Source: Saprospiraceae bacterium (lineage in GTDB: Bacteria > Bacteroidota > Bacteroidia > Chitinophagales > Saprospiraceae). From it: a stretch of 14,748 bases of DNA. The DNA lies in assembly GCA_020849825.1 (NCBI GenBank), contig JADZFP010000246.1, positions 1-14,748 on the forward strand, given 5' to 3'. Of this stretch, positions 1 to 7,618 are shown piece after piece. The notes beneath the pieces were generated by a model. It had not been told where the DNA came from. It searched no databases and saw only the letters and a list, made by a program, of their open reading frames with translations. Position numbers and translations under genes: made by a program. Positions within the stretch are counted from its first letter, which is position 1, and the number at the start of each line of letters is the position of its first letter.

Positions 1-647
1 CGGCCGTGGGATTCAACATCATCAAACGTTTTTTGCGCAACCAGGCCCGTTTGAAAGAACTGGAAACCACAAGCCTGAAAACCGAGCTCAATTACCTCAA
101 AAACCAGATCAACCCGCATTTTTTATTCAATGCCCTCAACAGTATTTACGTTCGAACCCGGACCAACCCGGCCCAGGCTTCGGAGAGCATATTGCATTTG
201 AGCGATTTATTGCGTTACCAGTTGTACGATTGCGCACAGGAAAGCGTCAATCTGAGCGATGAGATCGAATATCTGCAGAACTATCTGAGCATCGATAAAA
301 TGCGGAAAAACAAGTCGCTGGTAGATTTTCAGGTCAGAGGCTCGTCATCCGGCATCAAAGTTGCCCCTTTTCTTTTTTTACCTTTTGTTGAAAATGCGCT
401 GAAACACGGCCTCAATCTCGACAACGAGAACCAGATACACGTATCGTTCGATATTCAACCCGGTGAAATCATTTTTGAAGTTGAAAACGGCAAACCCGAA
501 CACCCCGTGCACCAAAATGGACAGGGCGGGATCGGGCTGACCAATATCTGCCGCCGCCTCAATCTGCTGTACCCGGGGAAACACCAGCTCGATATCGATG
601 ACCAGGATCGCAGCTACAAGGTCCGGCTGTGTTTGCATCCGAATTAA
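1..647 (+). CDS. LytS-type sensor histidine kinase, 3' part (5' end outside window)
   Basis: Sensor kinase of the LytS/YehU type (His_kinase, PF06580 family), expected to phosphorylate the response regulator encoded just downstream. The frame is open to the first base, and a GTG at 6 is merely the first possible start. Family members normally have an N-terminal membrane sensor region, so this is probably the cytoplasmic C-terminal part of a longer protein. Counting from GTG, the phosphoacceptor motif NPHFLFNALNS places His at about residue 38. The GHKL ATPase follows with an N-box (FVENALKHGL, about 127-136), a VENGK motif and a GGIGLTNICRRL glycine-rich motif near the C terminus. A basic, helical stretch precedes the His motif and resembles the linker from a membrane domain. 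The gap to the regulator start is 31 bases, so one transcript is likely. Family assignment is firm; the stimulus is unknown because the sensor part is missing. Confidence 0.93.
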   Translation, partial: AVGFNIIKRFLRNQARLKELETTSLKTELNYLKNQINPHFLFNALNSIYVRTRTNPAQASESILHLSDLLRYQLYDCAQESVNLSDEIEYLQNYLSIDKMRKNKSLVDFQVRGSSSGIKVAPFLFLPFVENALKHGLNLDNENQIHVSFDIQPGEIIFEVENGKPEHPVHQNGQGGIGLTNICRRLNLLYPGKHQLDIDDQDRSYKVRLCLHPN

Positions 648-678
648 TCCATCTCCCAACAATCAAAACAATACGACT

Positions 679-1410
679 ATGAAATGCATCATTATCGACG
701 ACGAACCGCTGGCCCGCGAAGGGATACTGCTCAATGCCAGCGAAGTCCATTTTCTGGAAGTAATCGGCGAGTTCAACAATGCGCTGGAAGCCAACAACTT
801 CCTGAGTGCCAATGAGGTCGACCTCATGTTTTTGGACATCGAGATGCCCGGCGTCAACGGCCTCGAATTCCTGCGCAGTATTAAAAAACGACCGCTGGTC
901 ATCCTGACCACCGCATATCCGCAATATGCCCTGGAAAGCTACGAGTTGGACGCCGTCGATTACCTCGTCAAACCCATCCGGCTCGACCGCTTTATCAAGG
1001 CCGTAAACAAGGCCAAGGAACTGCACGATTTACTACAGTTGGCCGGCCAGAGCAGCTCGGTCGAAATCGCGCACGACTATATTTACATCAAATCCGACCG
1101 CAAATACATCAAGGTCTTTTTCAAAGACATCGCTTTTATCAAAGGCATGAAAGACTACGTGGTACTGTATTCCGGCAAGGAAAAGATCATTACGGCGATG
1201 AATATCAAGACGATACACGAGCAATTGCCCTCGTCCATCTTTGCCCGGGTGAGCAAATCACATATCGTCAATATTCAGTACATCCAGTCGATCGACCAGG
1301 ACAGCATCCAGCTCCGGGCCGACATACCCGAAGAAATACCCCTGGGCGATACTTACCGGGAGGATTTTATCAATCGGTACGTGCGGACGAATCTGGTGCA
1401 GCGGAAATAA
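679..1410 (+). CDS. LytTR-family response regulator
   Basis: DNA-binding response regulator of 243 aa, partner of the upstream LytS-type kinase. The receiver domain covers about residues 1-115: acidic pair D7-D8, phosphoacceptor D53 in FLDIEMPG, T77/T78 in VILTTAYPQYA, and K98 in YLVKPI. A LytTR DNA-binding domain follows (about 133-236), with the typical DYIYIKSDRKYIKV opening and the FARVSKSHIVN segment. I chose ATG 679 because translation from it begins directly with the receiver strand MKCIIIDDEP; an in-frame ATG at 598 would add 27 residues that overlap the kinase gene and resemble no domain. The targets cannot be read from the sequence. The next gene, glgB, begins 78 bases downstream on the same strand, so read-through is possible, but I see no evidence that glgB is its regulatory target. 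Confidence 0.95.
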   Translation: MKCIIIDDEPLAREGILLNASEVHFLEVIGEFNNALEANNFLSANEVDLMFLDIEMPGVNGLEFLRSIKKRPLVILTTAYPQYALESYELDAVDYLVKPIRLDRFIKAVNKAKELHDLLQLAGQSSSVEIAHDYIYIKSDRKYIKVFFKDIAFIKGMKDYVVLYSGKEKIITAMNIKTIHEQLPSSIFARVSKSHIVNIQYIQSIDQDSIQLRADIPEEIPLGDTYREDFINRYVRTNLVQRK

Positions 1411-1488
1411 GATCGGAAAAAATTATGGGTTCACCGCAAGGCTCCCTAAACTTGCCTTCGGCCAGTCTGAAAAGGCCGCTGTCTACCC

Positions 1489-3474
1489 ATGTCGAACGTC
1501 CAGGCATTTTCCAAACTCACCGATTTTGATATCTCCCTCATACAAAGCGGCAAACACTACCGCTTGTATGAAAAAATGGGGAGCCACGTTGTGGAGCACA
1601 ACGGTCGGCGCGGCGTCTGTTTTTCCGTGTGGGCGCCCCACGCCAAAAGCGTGGCTGTCGTCGGCGACTTTAACCACTGGAATACCAAAAGCCACGTCTT
1701 GCTGCCCCGTTGGGATCAAAGCGGGATTTGGGAAGGATTTATCCCCGACATCGGCCACGGAACGGCATACAAATACCACATCGTTTCCAATACGGGCCTG
1801 AAACTCGACAAGGGCGACCCCTACGCCCGCCGCTGGGAAACGCCGCCCGGCACCGCTTCCATCGTCTGGGAATTCGACTATGCCTGGAAAGACGAACAGT
1901 GGCTCGCCCAGCGCCGCGAAAAAGCCGGCAAACCCCAGCCCTGGTCGGTGTACGAGGTGCATCTGGGCAGCTGGAAAAAACTGGCCACAGACGGCAACCG
2001 CTCGCTCAACTACCGCGAACTGGCCGTCGAACTCGTGCAATACGTCAAAGACATGGGCTTTACCCATGCCGAGCTCATGCCGGTGATGGAGCACCCCTAT
2101 TTTCCTTCCTGGGGATATCAGGTGACCGGCTATTTCGCCCCGACGAGCCGCTTCGGCGACCCGGAAGATCTGATGTTCCTCATCGATGCTTTCCACGAGG
2201 CGGGTATCGGGGTGCTGCTCGACTGGGTGCCCTCCCATTTTCCGGGCGATATACACGGTTTGTACCTCTTCGACGGCACGCATATTTACGAATACGCCGA
2301 CATGCGCCGGGGGTTCCACCCCGACTGGAACAGTTACGTGTTCGACTACGGCCGCAACGAGGTGCGCTCTTTCCTGATCTCCAACGCATTGTTTTGGCTG
2401 GAAAAATACCATGCCGACGGCTTCCGGGTGGATGCCGTGGCCTCGATGCTCATGCACGACTATTCGCGCAAGGAAGGGGAGTGGATACCCAACGTGTACG
2501 GCGGCCGGGAAAATCTGGAAGCCATATCGTTTCTGCGCGATTTCAACGAAGCGGTGTACAAACACTACCCCGGCGCCGAAACCATCGCCGAAGAAAGCAC
2601 GGCTTTTCCCGGCGTGAGCAAACCCACTTTCGAGGGCGGACTGGGTTTCGGCCAGAAATGGATGATGGGCTGGATGCACGACGCGCTGAACTACTTCAAG
2701 CGCCCGCCCGTCTTTAGGCGCTGGCACCAGAACGACATCACTTTTTCACTCGTCTACGCCTGGTCGGAGCGTTTTATGCTGCCGTTGAGCCACGACGAGG
2801 TGGTGCACATGAAGGCCTCCATGCTGTACAAAATGCCGGGCGACGAATGGCAGAAATTTGCCAACCTCCGCGCTTTGTACGGCTTCCAGTGGATGCACCC
2901 CGGTACCCAGTTGCTGTTCATGGGCGGCGAGTTCGGACAAACGACCGAGTGGAGCCACGATCGCGGACTGGTGTGGGAGCTGCTGCAATACGACGTGCAT
3001 GAAAACTGCCGGCTGTGGGTCAAAGCCCTCAACGAATTTTACACCAGCCGCCCGGCGCTTTGGCACCACGGGTTTTCGCCCGAGGGCTTCGCCTGGGTCA
3101 GCGGCGACGATACCGACAACAGCGTGGTGACTTTCCTGCGCAAGGGACGGCCCGAAGACCCCGTGCTGCTGGTGGTGGCGCATTTTTATCCCAACAGCCT
3201 CGAAAATTACGAACTGGGCGTGCCCTACGCGGGCGTCTGGCGGGAAGTGCTCAGCAGCGACGAAGCGCGGTTTGGGGGCAGCGGCGTGTCGAACGGCGAG
3301 GTGAAAACCATTAAAAAGGCCAATCACGGCCACGAGCAGTCGATCGCCATCACGCTGGCGCCGCTGGCGGTGCAGGTGTTTGAAGGGGTGAATGTGCCGA
3401 AGGGGAAAAAGAAAGCGGGGGCAAAAGACAAAGCCAAAAGCAGTGCGAAAAAAACGATTGGCAAGGGGCTGTGA
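1489..3474 (+). CDS. glgB: 1,4-alpha-glucan branching enzyme
   Basis: Glycogen branching enzyme (GH13): cuts an alpha-1,4-glucan chain and re-attaches it by an alpha-1,6 bond in cytoplasmic glycogen synthesis. Of 661 aa, residues about 35-125 are a CBM48 module (FSVWAPHAKSVAVVGDFNHW) and about 150-560 the catalytic barrel. Conserved regions are DWVPSHF (245-251), GFRVDAVASM with nucleophile D315, AEES with acid/base E368, and LSHDEVVH with transition-state D436. The spacings D315-E368 (53) and D315-D436 (121) equal those of E. coli GlgB as I recall its numbering (D405, E458, D526). It lacks the extra N-terminal N1 module of the approximately 730-aa enterobacterial form. Oddities: the motif after SHDEVVH reads MK where GK is usual, and residues about 638-661 form a Lys/Ala-rich tail. 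No other glycogen genes are nearby; the next gene is convergent. Confidence 0.97.
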   Translation: MSNVQAFSKLTDFDISLIQSGKHYRLYEKMGSHVVEHNGRRGVCFSVWAPHAKSVAVVGDFNHWNTKSHVLLPRWDQSGIWEGFIPDIGHGTAYKYHIVSNTGLKLDKGDPYARRWETPPGTASIVWEFDYAWKDEQWLAQRREKAGKPQPWSVYEVHLGSWKKLATDGNRSLNYRELAVELVQYVKDMGFTHAELMPVMEHPYFPSWGYQVTGYFAPTSRFGDPEDLMFLIDAFHEAGIGVLLDWVPSHFPGDIHGLYLFDGTHIYEYADMRRGFHPDWNSYVFDYGRNEVRSFLISNALFWLEKYHADGFRVDAVASMLMHDYSRKEGEWIPNVYGGRENLEAISFLRDFNEAVYKHYPGAETIAEESTAFPGVSKPTFEGGLGFGQKWMMGWMHDALNYFKRPPVFRRWHQNDITFSLVYAWSERFMLPLSHDEVVHMKASMLYKMPGDEWQKFANLRALYGFQWMHPGTQLLFMGGEFGQTTEWSHDRGLVWELLQYDVHENCRLWVKALNEFYTSRPALWHHGFSPEGFAWVSGDDTDNSVVTFLRKGRPEDPVLLVVAHFYPNSLENYELGVPYAGVWREVLSSDEARFGGSGVSNGEVKTIKKANHGHEQSIAITLAPLAVQVFEGVNVPKGKKKAGAKDKAKSSAKKTIGKGL

Positions 3475-3483
3475 TGAAAGCTT

Positions 3484-3510
3484 ATGCCGTGCGTCTCCGG
3501 TTTTCGGCAT
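3484..3510. terminator. weak inverted repeat between convergent genes
   Basis: The 44-base gap between the convergent glgB and outer-membrane-protein genes holds a 6-bp inverted repeat, ATGCCG (3484-3489) and CGGCAT (3505-3510), with a 15-base loop ending in TTTT. It sits where a shared terminator would be expected, but the stem is short and has no clean U-tract on either strand, so this is only a candidate. Confidence 0.25.
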
Positions 3511-3518
3511 GACGGGTT

Positions 3519-4292
3519 TCAGAAACTGTACTCCCATTTAACGAGGAAGAAGGCTGGCGTAGCGGCAATCTCCTGCCTGTTTTGTGTTAAAAAGTCATTG
3601 TACACACTGGTATAATTCCGGGAAGCAAAAAGATTAACTGTTTGAACGTAAACGTTGCTGTGAAGGGCGGGGAGTTTCAGAGCGACCTCAGCGCGGGTGG
3701 CGTGCCAGGGTTTTTGCCGGTCCAGTTCTGTGTAATTGATAGCTTGATATAGATACAATTTAGCGTAAAACCGGGTAGTGGGTTGTACGGTCAATTGCAA
3801 GGTAGAAAAATGGGTGTCCGCGGCGAATAACCCGTCTGGTTGGGCAGCCAAAGAACGGGACCATTGGTGAAAAAGATTGAAATTGACCCACCCGTCGAAG
3901 GCCGACCCGCATCGTCCGGATAAAATGTATCGACGGGTGGCCAGGGGAAGCAAGGAACTACCGTTTACCTGGGCCTGTTGCTGGTGAGTAAGGGTGCTCA
4001 TGTCAACATCAAACAACATATTGAGCCCCGGGAAAAAACGGCTGCCCGAAGCATTCAGGGCATAAGTGAATGAAGTGACGGGCCGGAATAATGCGGACAG
4101 TTGCAGGTAGGGGCTGATTTCATACTGATCACCTACACCCCGCGGTTCGTGTTGTGCGCTGCCACCTATGTGAATAAAAAACTGTTTAGGTCGGTCGCGG
4201 TAATAGTAATCAAAAGAGACTCGTCGCGTGGGCAGCAGAAAAATTTCCGGTAGCCCACGCGATGCTGCCTGGTAACTGGAGAAAAGATAATC
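3519..4292 (-). pseudogene. C-terminal barrel remainder of the interrupted outer-membrane protein
   Basis: Directly after the TAA at 4295-4293 the same reading frame continues for 257 codons with no other stop (DYLFSSYQAASRGLPEIFLL onward) to TGA at 3521-3519. Composition is that of barrel strands: alternating aromatic and polar residues, for example FDYYYRDRPKQFFIHIGG and TTRFYAKLYLYQAINY. It ends ...LVKWEYSF, with the terminal aromatic residue expected of a beta-signal recognised by the BAM complex. The first in-frame ATGs are near 4029 and 4019, well inside the barrel and without any domain boundary, so independent expression is unlikely. Stop interruption without frameshift points to a single nonsense substitution or a base-call error, not long-term decay. 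Together with the upstream part it gives a protein of ordinary family length. Confidence 0.8.
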
Positions 4293-6221
4293 TTAATGCA
4301 TATTGATACACGGCGAACGTTCCATACGGGATCGGTAGCCGGTAGATATGGTATTTTTCTCATTAAAGTCATATTCAAAAAGGACCAACGGCTCAATGCC
4401 TTGTAAAGTGGTGCGATGCACGGTTGGCGATGCTGTTTGCCAACGCGCAGGCATACAGAAGCCTTTAATCTCTGCGAACATCCGCAGCCTGCGCCAGGAT
4501 CGGTCGGCTGACCAGCGCCCATAAAAAGTTGGCGCCTGCAGACGAATTAGATTTTCAAAACCTGCCCCCGTTGGCCGTTGTTCTCCCAAGCCGTTTTCTA
4601 AATGTGCGATAGCTTCCAGATTGTTGAGTTCCCAATCCAGACCTGCTTCTAATTTCCAGCGTGTATTCCAGCGTGTCGACCATAATTTTCCATTGATGAT
4701 GCCTCGGTTCTGGTATAAATCTACCGGCTGATCGAGGTGGATGAAGGACGTGTCTAAACTGAAAAACGACGGATAGACCGGGTACTGCGCATACAGCCGT
4801 GCCGGATTGTGATAACCGGCCAGCCTCCCGGTGATTTGCCACACGGTATGGCTGGTTCGGCTGAAAGTATATTCTGCGGCAGCCATCCAATCAAGCGGGC
4901 TTGCTGTAACTCGTTGACTGATTTGAAGCAGTGGCACGTCGGTAGCGCTCCGATTAAGGGTCAGTAATGCATGACCGGGCTCGTAATGGAGGCGGGCAAA
5001 ACTTCGAAGCGCGTGACGCTGATTGCTCGGTAAATAGGTGCTTTCCAGTTGCACCGTGTATTGCCTGGGGTTCAATACGCTGAGCTGATCTTCACCAATC
5101 TGAAAGCTTGTGTTAAGTGTCCGAAACGTAGTTTCAGCGGATGTCTGTTGTTCCAGACGATCCCGGGTAAGCCAGCCGGAAGCTTTGATTTTAAAAAAAG
5201 ACGACAAGGGCGCCACCTGACCAATAAACAGCAGTCCTGTTCGGTTGAGCCGCGTATAGGCATCGGGCAGGGGCAGGCTCGACAGCCGGGGCAATGCTAC
5301 CGGCGAGCGGGTATTGATCAGGCGGGCCTGCAAATTTTGGCCAGCGTTGCGTCGAATCAGATTGTCGCCGGAGAAATTCGCTACACTCCCCACTGGATTC
5401 TCACCTACATTATTGAAGTTGCCGATCAGGTAGGTTTTATTGCGTTCTGTTAATGAAAACAGATTGGTATGAACGCTGCCTTTCATCTCCTGCCCATATC
5501 CCGGGCCGCATGTCACGCTACCGGAAAGTTGTCGTCGCTTGTCATCTTTTATTTTTAAATTGAGCACTACACGATCAGAGTTGTCTACAGCGCTAAGCAA
5601 CGGGTTTTCCTGATAGCGTTCGATGGCCTGCACTCGACTAATCATATCGGCCCGCACATTTCGTGTGACAATGGTGTATTGACTACCGGTCAGATCATCG
5701 CCATCGAGCAGGACGCGCTCCACGGGTTTCCCATTAAAAGAGATTGTGCCATTTTCGGCAACCCGTATACCGGGGAGTTTTTTCAGGATGTCTTCTACCG
5801 AGAATTCTGTGCTGTCGGTAAAGGAGGCCACATTGTATTCGGTGGTATCCCGATGCTGTACGATAGGGGCAAGCTGCGCCCGGATGGTTACCTCCGGCAA
5901 TGCCGCGGTATTCAATCTGAAATCCTGCTCTACGGAATCGCGGTGCAGCGCCAGTTGGCGCACCTGTTCCTGATAACCCAGTGCGCGTACGGTGATCGCT
6001 ATGCTGTCACAATCGGTCAGGAAGGAAACGCGATAAGCGCCCTGCTCATCGCTGTTCGCGAAGGCAATGATTTGATTGTCTTTACAGTCCGTGACAATAA
6101 CAGTCGCCAGGAAAACAGGATTTCCTGTCAGATCATATAGATGTCCGGAGAAAATAACTTGGCTCGGTAAACAGGTCGTCGTCAGGATGACAAAACAGAG
6201 TATGGGGATGACGCGAGCCAT
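4293..6221 (-). CDS. Outer-membrane beta-barrel (TonB-receptor-like) protein, truncated by an in-frame stop
   Basis: This is the N-terminal 642 residues of a protein whose full frame would be 900 codons (6221 down to 3519). A signal peptide (MARVIPILCFVILTTTCLPS) is followed by a carboxypeptidase-regulatory-like beta-sandwich (about 22-105, starting VIFSGHLYDLTGNPV). Next comes a plug-like region (about 135-230, with DILKKLPGIRV, SFNGKPVERVLLDGDDL and VDNSDRVVLNLKIKDD) and many alternating strands of an outer-membrane barrel. The architecture matches the Bacteroidota outer-membrane beta-barrel/TonB-dependent-receptor-like proteins often found next to GLPGLI proteins. Translation ends at TAA 4295-4293 directly after INMH, in the middle of the barrel. 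The 165 bases upstream separate it from the GLPGLI gene on the same strand and contain a nested inverted repeat. Substrate unknown. Without the remaining strands this product should not form a complete barrel. Confidence 0.85.
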   Translation of the reverse strand: MARVIPILCFVILTTTCLPSQVIFSGHLYDLTGNPVFLATVIVTDCKDNQIIAFANSDEQGAYRVSFLTDCDSIAITVRALGYQEQVRQLALHRDSVEQDFRLNTAALPEVTIRAQLAPIVQHRDTTEYNVASFTDSTEFSVEDILKKLPGIRVAENGTISFNGKPVERVLLDGDDLTGSQYTIVTRNVRADMISRVQAIERYQENPLLSAVDNSDRVVLNLKIKDDKRRQLSGSVTCGPGYGQEMKGSVHTNLFSLTERNKTYLIGNFNNVGENPVGSVANFSGDNLIRRNAGQNLQARLINTRSPVALPRLSSLPLPDAYTRLNRTGLLFIGQVAPLSSFFKIKASGWLTRDRLEQQTSAETTFRTLNTSFQIGEDQLSVLNPRQYTVQLESTYLPSNQRHALRSFARLHYEPGHALLTLNRSATDVPLLQISQRVTASPLDWMAAAEYTFSRTSHTVWQITGRLAGYHNPARLYAQYPVYPSFFSLDTSFIHLDQPVDLYQNRGIINGKLWSTRWNTRWKLEAGLDWELNNLEAIAHLENGLGEQRPTGAGFENLIRLQAPTFYGRWSADRSWRRLRMFAEIKGFCMPARWQTASPTVHRTTLQGIEPLVLFEYDFNEKNTISTGYRSRMERSPCINMH

Positions 6222-6247
6222 AACAGTTTGATAAAAACAGAACAGAG

Positions 6248-6298
6248 CAAAGCGTGTTCTATTTTCAGTCAGGCGACTGATTTTTTTAACACGCTTTG
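6248..6298. repeat. Nested inverted repeat between the GLPGLI and outer-membrane-protein genes
   Basis: A perfect 11-bp inverted repeat, CAAAGCGTGTT (6248-6258) and AACACGCTTTG (6288-6298), encloses a second perfect hairpin, TCAGTC-AGGC-GACTGA (6265-6280), which is followed on the plus strand by seven T. In the minus-strand transcript of this locus it would lie between the GLPGLI gene and the barrel gene, ending about 26 bases before the barrel gene's ATG. It could be an intercistronic RNA structure, a terminator/attenuator or a protein-binding dyad. The sequence alone does not decide. Confidence 0.6.
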
Positions 6299-6386
6299 AC
6301 TGCTGACTAATAATCGCCGAACATAAGGCATAGGCGCTTATCTACTCCGTTCTGTTATTGTTACAAAAATTAAGGGTTCAGAACCG

Positions 6387-7220
6387 TTATTCATTCGTTA
6401 ATTCAATTCTTTCTGTAAGCGTAACGGTAGTCCTTGAACCTCTTGCCCTTGCTTCTTTTTCAAAGTTTTTACAAAATTCCAGTTCGCCTTCGATAAACTC
6501 CCGGTAGGTCATATTCAAATTTTTGCCGTTGCGCGGGGGATTTATCCGATCCTGAATTTTGTCAGATATATCAATGCCGGCAAATAAGAACTTCACCCTA
6601 TCGTCCAAAGATCTCGCCTCCAGGATAAGGCCTGGCAAGCCCCCGAGTTTGTAGGGGCCGCTGGGTACGGGAATTTCAACGGCATACCAAGCCTCATACG
6701 TTCGACCACGAAATTCTCCTGTAGCGCGCCGACATTCGTATGGACCAAAACGACGCCGTTCTGGTTGCAGTTGCCAGCTTATTGTACCGAAAGTATCCCT
6801 TACGATACAATCCTGTGAAGATTGCCGGCAATCGATTTTGCAAAACATCGTCCGTTGCGTATGCAGTTTGTAAATAGGAAAACCTTCTTTGTCTCCTGAA
6901 ACCTTAATTGGGAAAAGATATTCCGCGTTTTTGATGAGGGAATCGCCGGATGAAACCCCATTGTGAATAAATACGGAGCAGCTGGTATTGAAAAGCAGGG
7001 TAGTTAACCCATTTGTTGCCAAAATTTCCGGATTGGGAATGTTTACTTCCTGCATATACAACACACGACCAATCGCTATGCTGTCGGACTGGGCATATGA
7101 CTTTACTGTGTATAAAAACACACAAAAACAAGTCAGCAAGTGAAGTTTTGCGTTCGTATACAGGTGTAAATGCGAGAAACACGTAAAGAATAAATACTGG
7201 GACTGCGTAAATTTAACCAT
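6387..7220 (-). CDS. GLPGLI family protein
   Basis: Member of the GLPGLI family (Porph_ging, PF09697): Bacteroidota envelope proteins of unknown biochemical role, often encoded beside outer-membrane barrel or TonB-dependent-receptor genes. It is 277 aa. The signature is clear: AWYAVEIPVPSGPYKLGGLPGLILEA, with GLPGLI at 194-199, preceded by the usual ISWQL...YECRRATGEFRGRTYEAWY block (147-180). A hydrophobic segment (about 27-40, LHLLTCFCVFLYTVKSYAQ) is a signal peptide with likely cleavage after YAQ. The leader from ATG 7220 is long (about 43 residues), so a shorter non-ATG start is possible, but no internal ATG precedes the signal peptide. The mature part has six cysteines (81, 127, 131, 138, 163, 250), which could pair in the periplasm. 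The start is 33 bases after the small Cys-rich gene, suggesting co-transcription. Confidence 0.92.
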   Translation of the reverse strand: MVKFTQSQYLFFTCFSHLHLYTNAKLHLLTCFCVFLYTVKSYAQSDSIAIGRVLYMQEVNIPNPEILATNGLTTLLFNTSCSVFIHNGVSSGDSLIKNAEYLFPIKVSGDKEGFPIYKLHTQRTMFCKIDCRQSSQDCIVRDTFGTISWQLQPERRRFGPYECRRATGEFRGRTYEAWYAVEIPVPSGPYKLGGLPGLILEARSLDDRVKFLFAGIDISDKIQDRINPPRNGKNLNMTYREFIEGELEFCKNFEKEARARGSRTTVTLTERIELTNE

Positions 7221-7253
7221 GACAAAAAACAGGTAAAGTCTTTCAAGCGCTTT

Positions 7254-7579
7254 TTATTGATCTGAAATGGTATAACAGCAGTCTTCTGATATTCTACAAA
7301 GATCGTCTAAAAGGTCTTGAATCGATTTTTCACAGTCGCCACATTCACAATGTACACATAAAATCAGGCCATGGCAGGTTGAGCAGTAACTGCAAGGAGT
7401 TTCAGGTTCTTCGATAGTCATCGGGCGAAAAGCCGAATCAACAAGATTTTCCAGGTTAATATTACTTCTGTCAATCAGTTTAGCCCCCGTTGGGCTTGCG
7501 CTAGTTGGGTTACTGGCAAGTGCTACCCCCCCCCAACAAAAAGCATAAAAATAATAAAAATCAGTGTTTTTTGTACCAT
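7254..7579 (-). CDS. Small secreted Cys-rich protein, frame interrupted at a G9 tract
   Basis: I do not recognise a family. From ATG 7579 translation gives MVQKTLIFIIFMLFVGGG and stops at TAG directly after a run of nine G (C9 on the plus strand, 7526-7534). If the run were ten (or seven) G, the frame would continue as GGGVALA-S... to TAA at 7256-7254, giving 108 aa. That reconstruction creates a textbook signal peptide with an ALA cleavage site, strong evidence that it is the ancestral or ON form. Without it, the downstream frame can only begin at a TTG at 7610, giving a non-hydrophobic leader. The mature part has ten cysteines: a CX2CX2CX5CX2CXCX2C block (63-83), then C95 and C101-C102. This suggests disulfides or metal binding. 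It is first in a same-strand set with the GLPGLI and barrel genes. Function unknown. Confidence 0.65.
7526..7534. repeat. Homopolymer tract of nine C (nine G in the coding strand)
   Basis: Nine consecutive C on the plus strand lie inside the signal-peptide codons of the small Cys-rich gene. The tract is one base away from the length that fuses the start codon to the downstream frame. Tracts of this length are known to slip in replication in many bacteria and are also typical places for base-count errors. Confidence 0.9.
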
Positions 7580-7618
7580 TTTTAAAAATTTTAAACAGTG
7601 ATAGTAACAATATTAATA

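Noticed and set aside
1436..1478. Short inverted repeats (GCAAG/CTTGC and CGGCC/GGCCG) between the regulator gene and glgB as a terminator or riboswitch
   Set aside because: Stems are only 5 bp with 10-base loops, no U-tract follows, and nothing resembles a known riboswitch.
1483..2727. 414-codon minus-strand open frame antisense to glgB (and the 335-codon alternate plus frame at 1710-2717)
   Set aside because: Both overlap an unambiguous GlgB with all catalytic motifs. Their translations are Arg/His/Pro-rich and resemble nothing.
7254..7610. 118-aa Cys-rich protein starting at TTG 7610
   Set aside because: This start gives a leader without a signal sequence, while ATG 7579 joined through a corrected G tract gives an ideal signal peptide. 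The TTG reading is likely an artefact of the frameshift.
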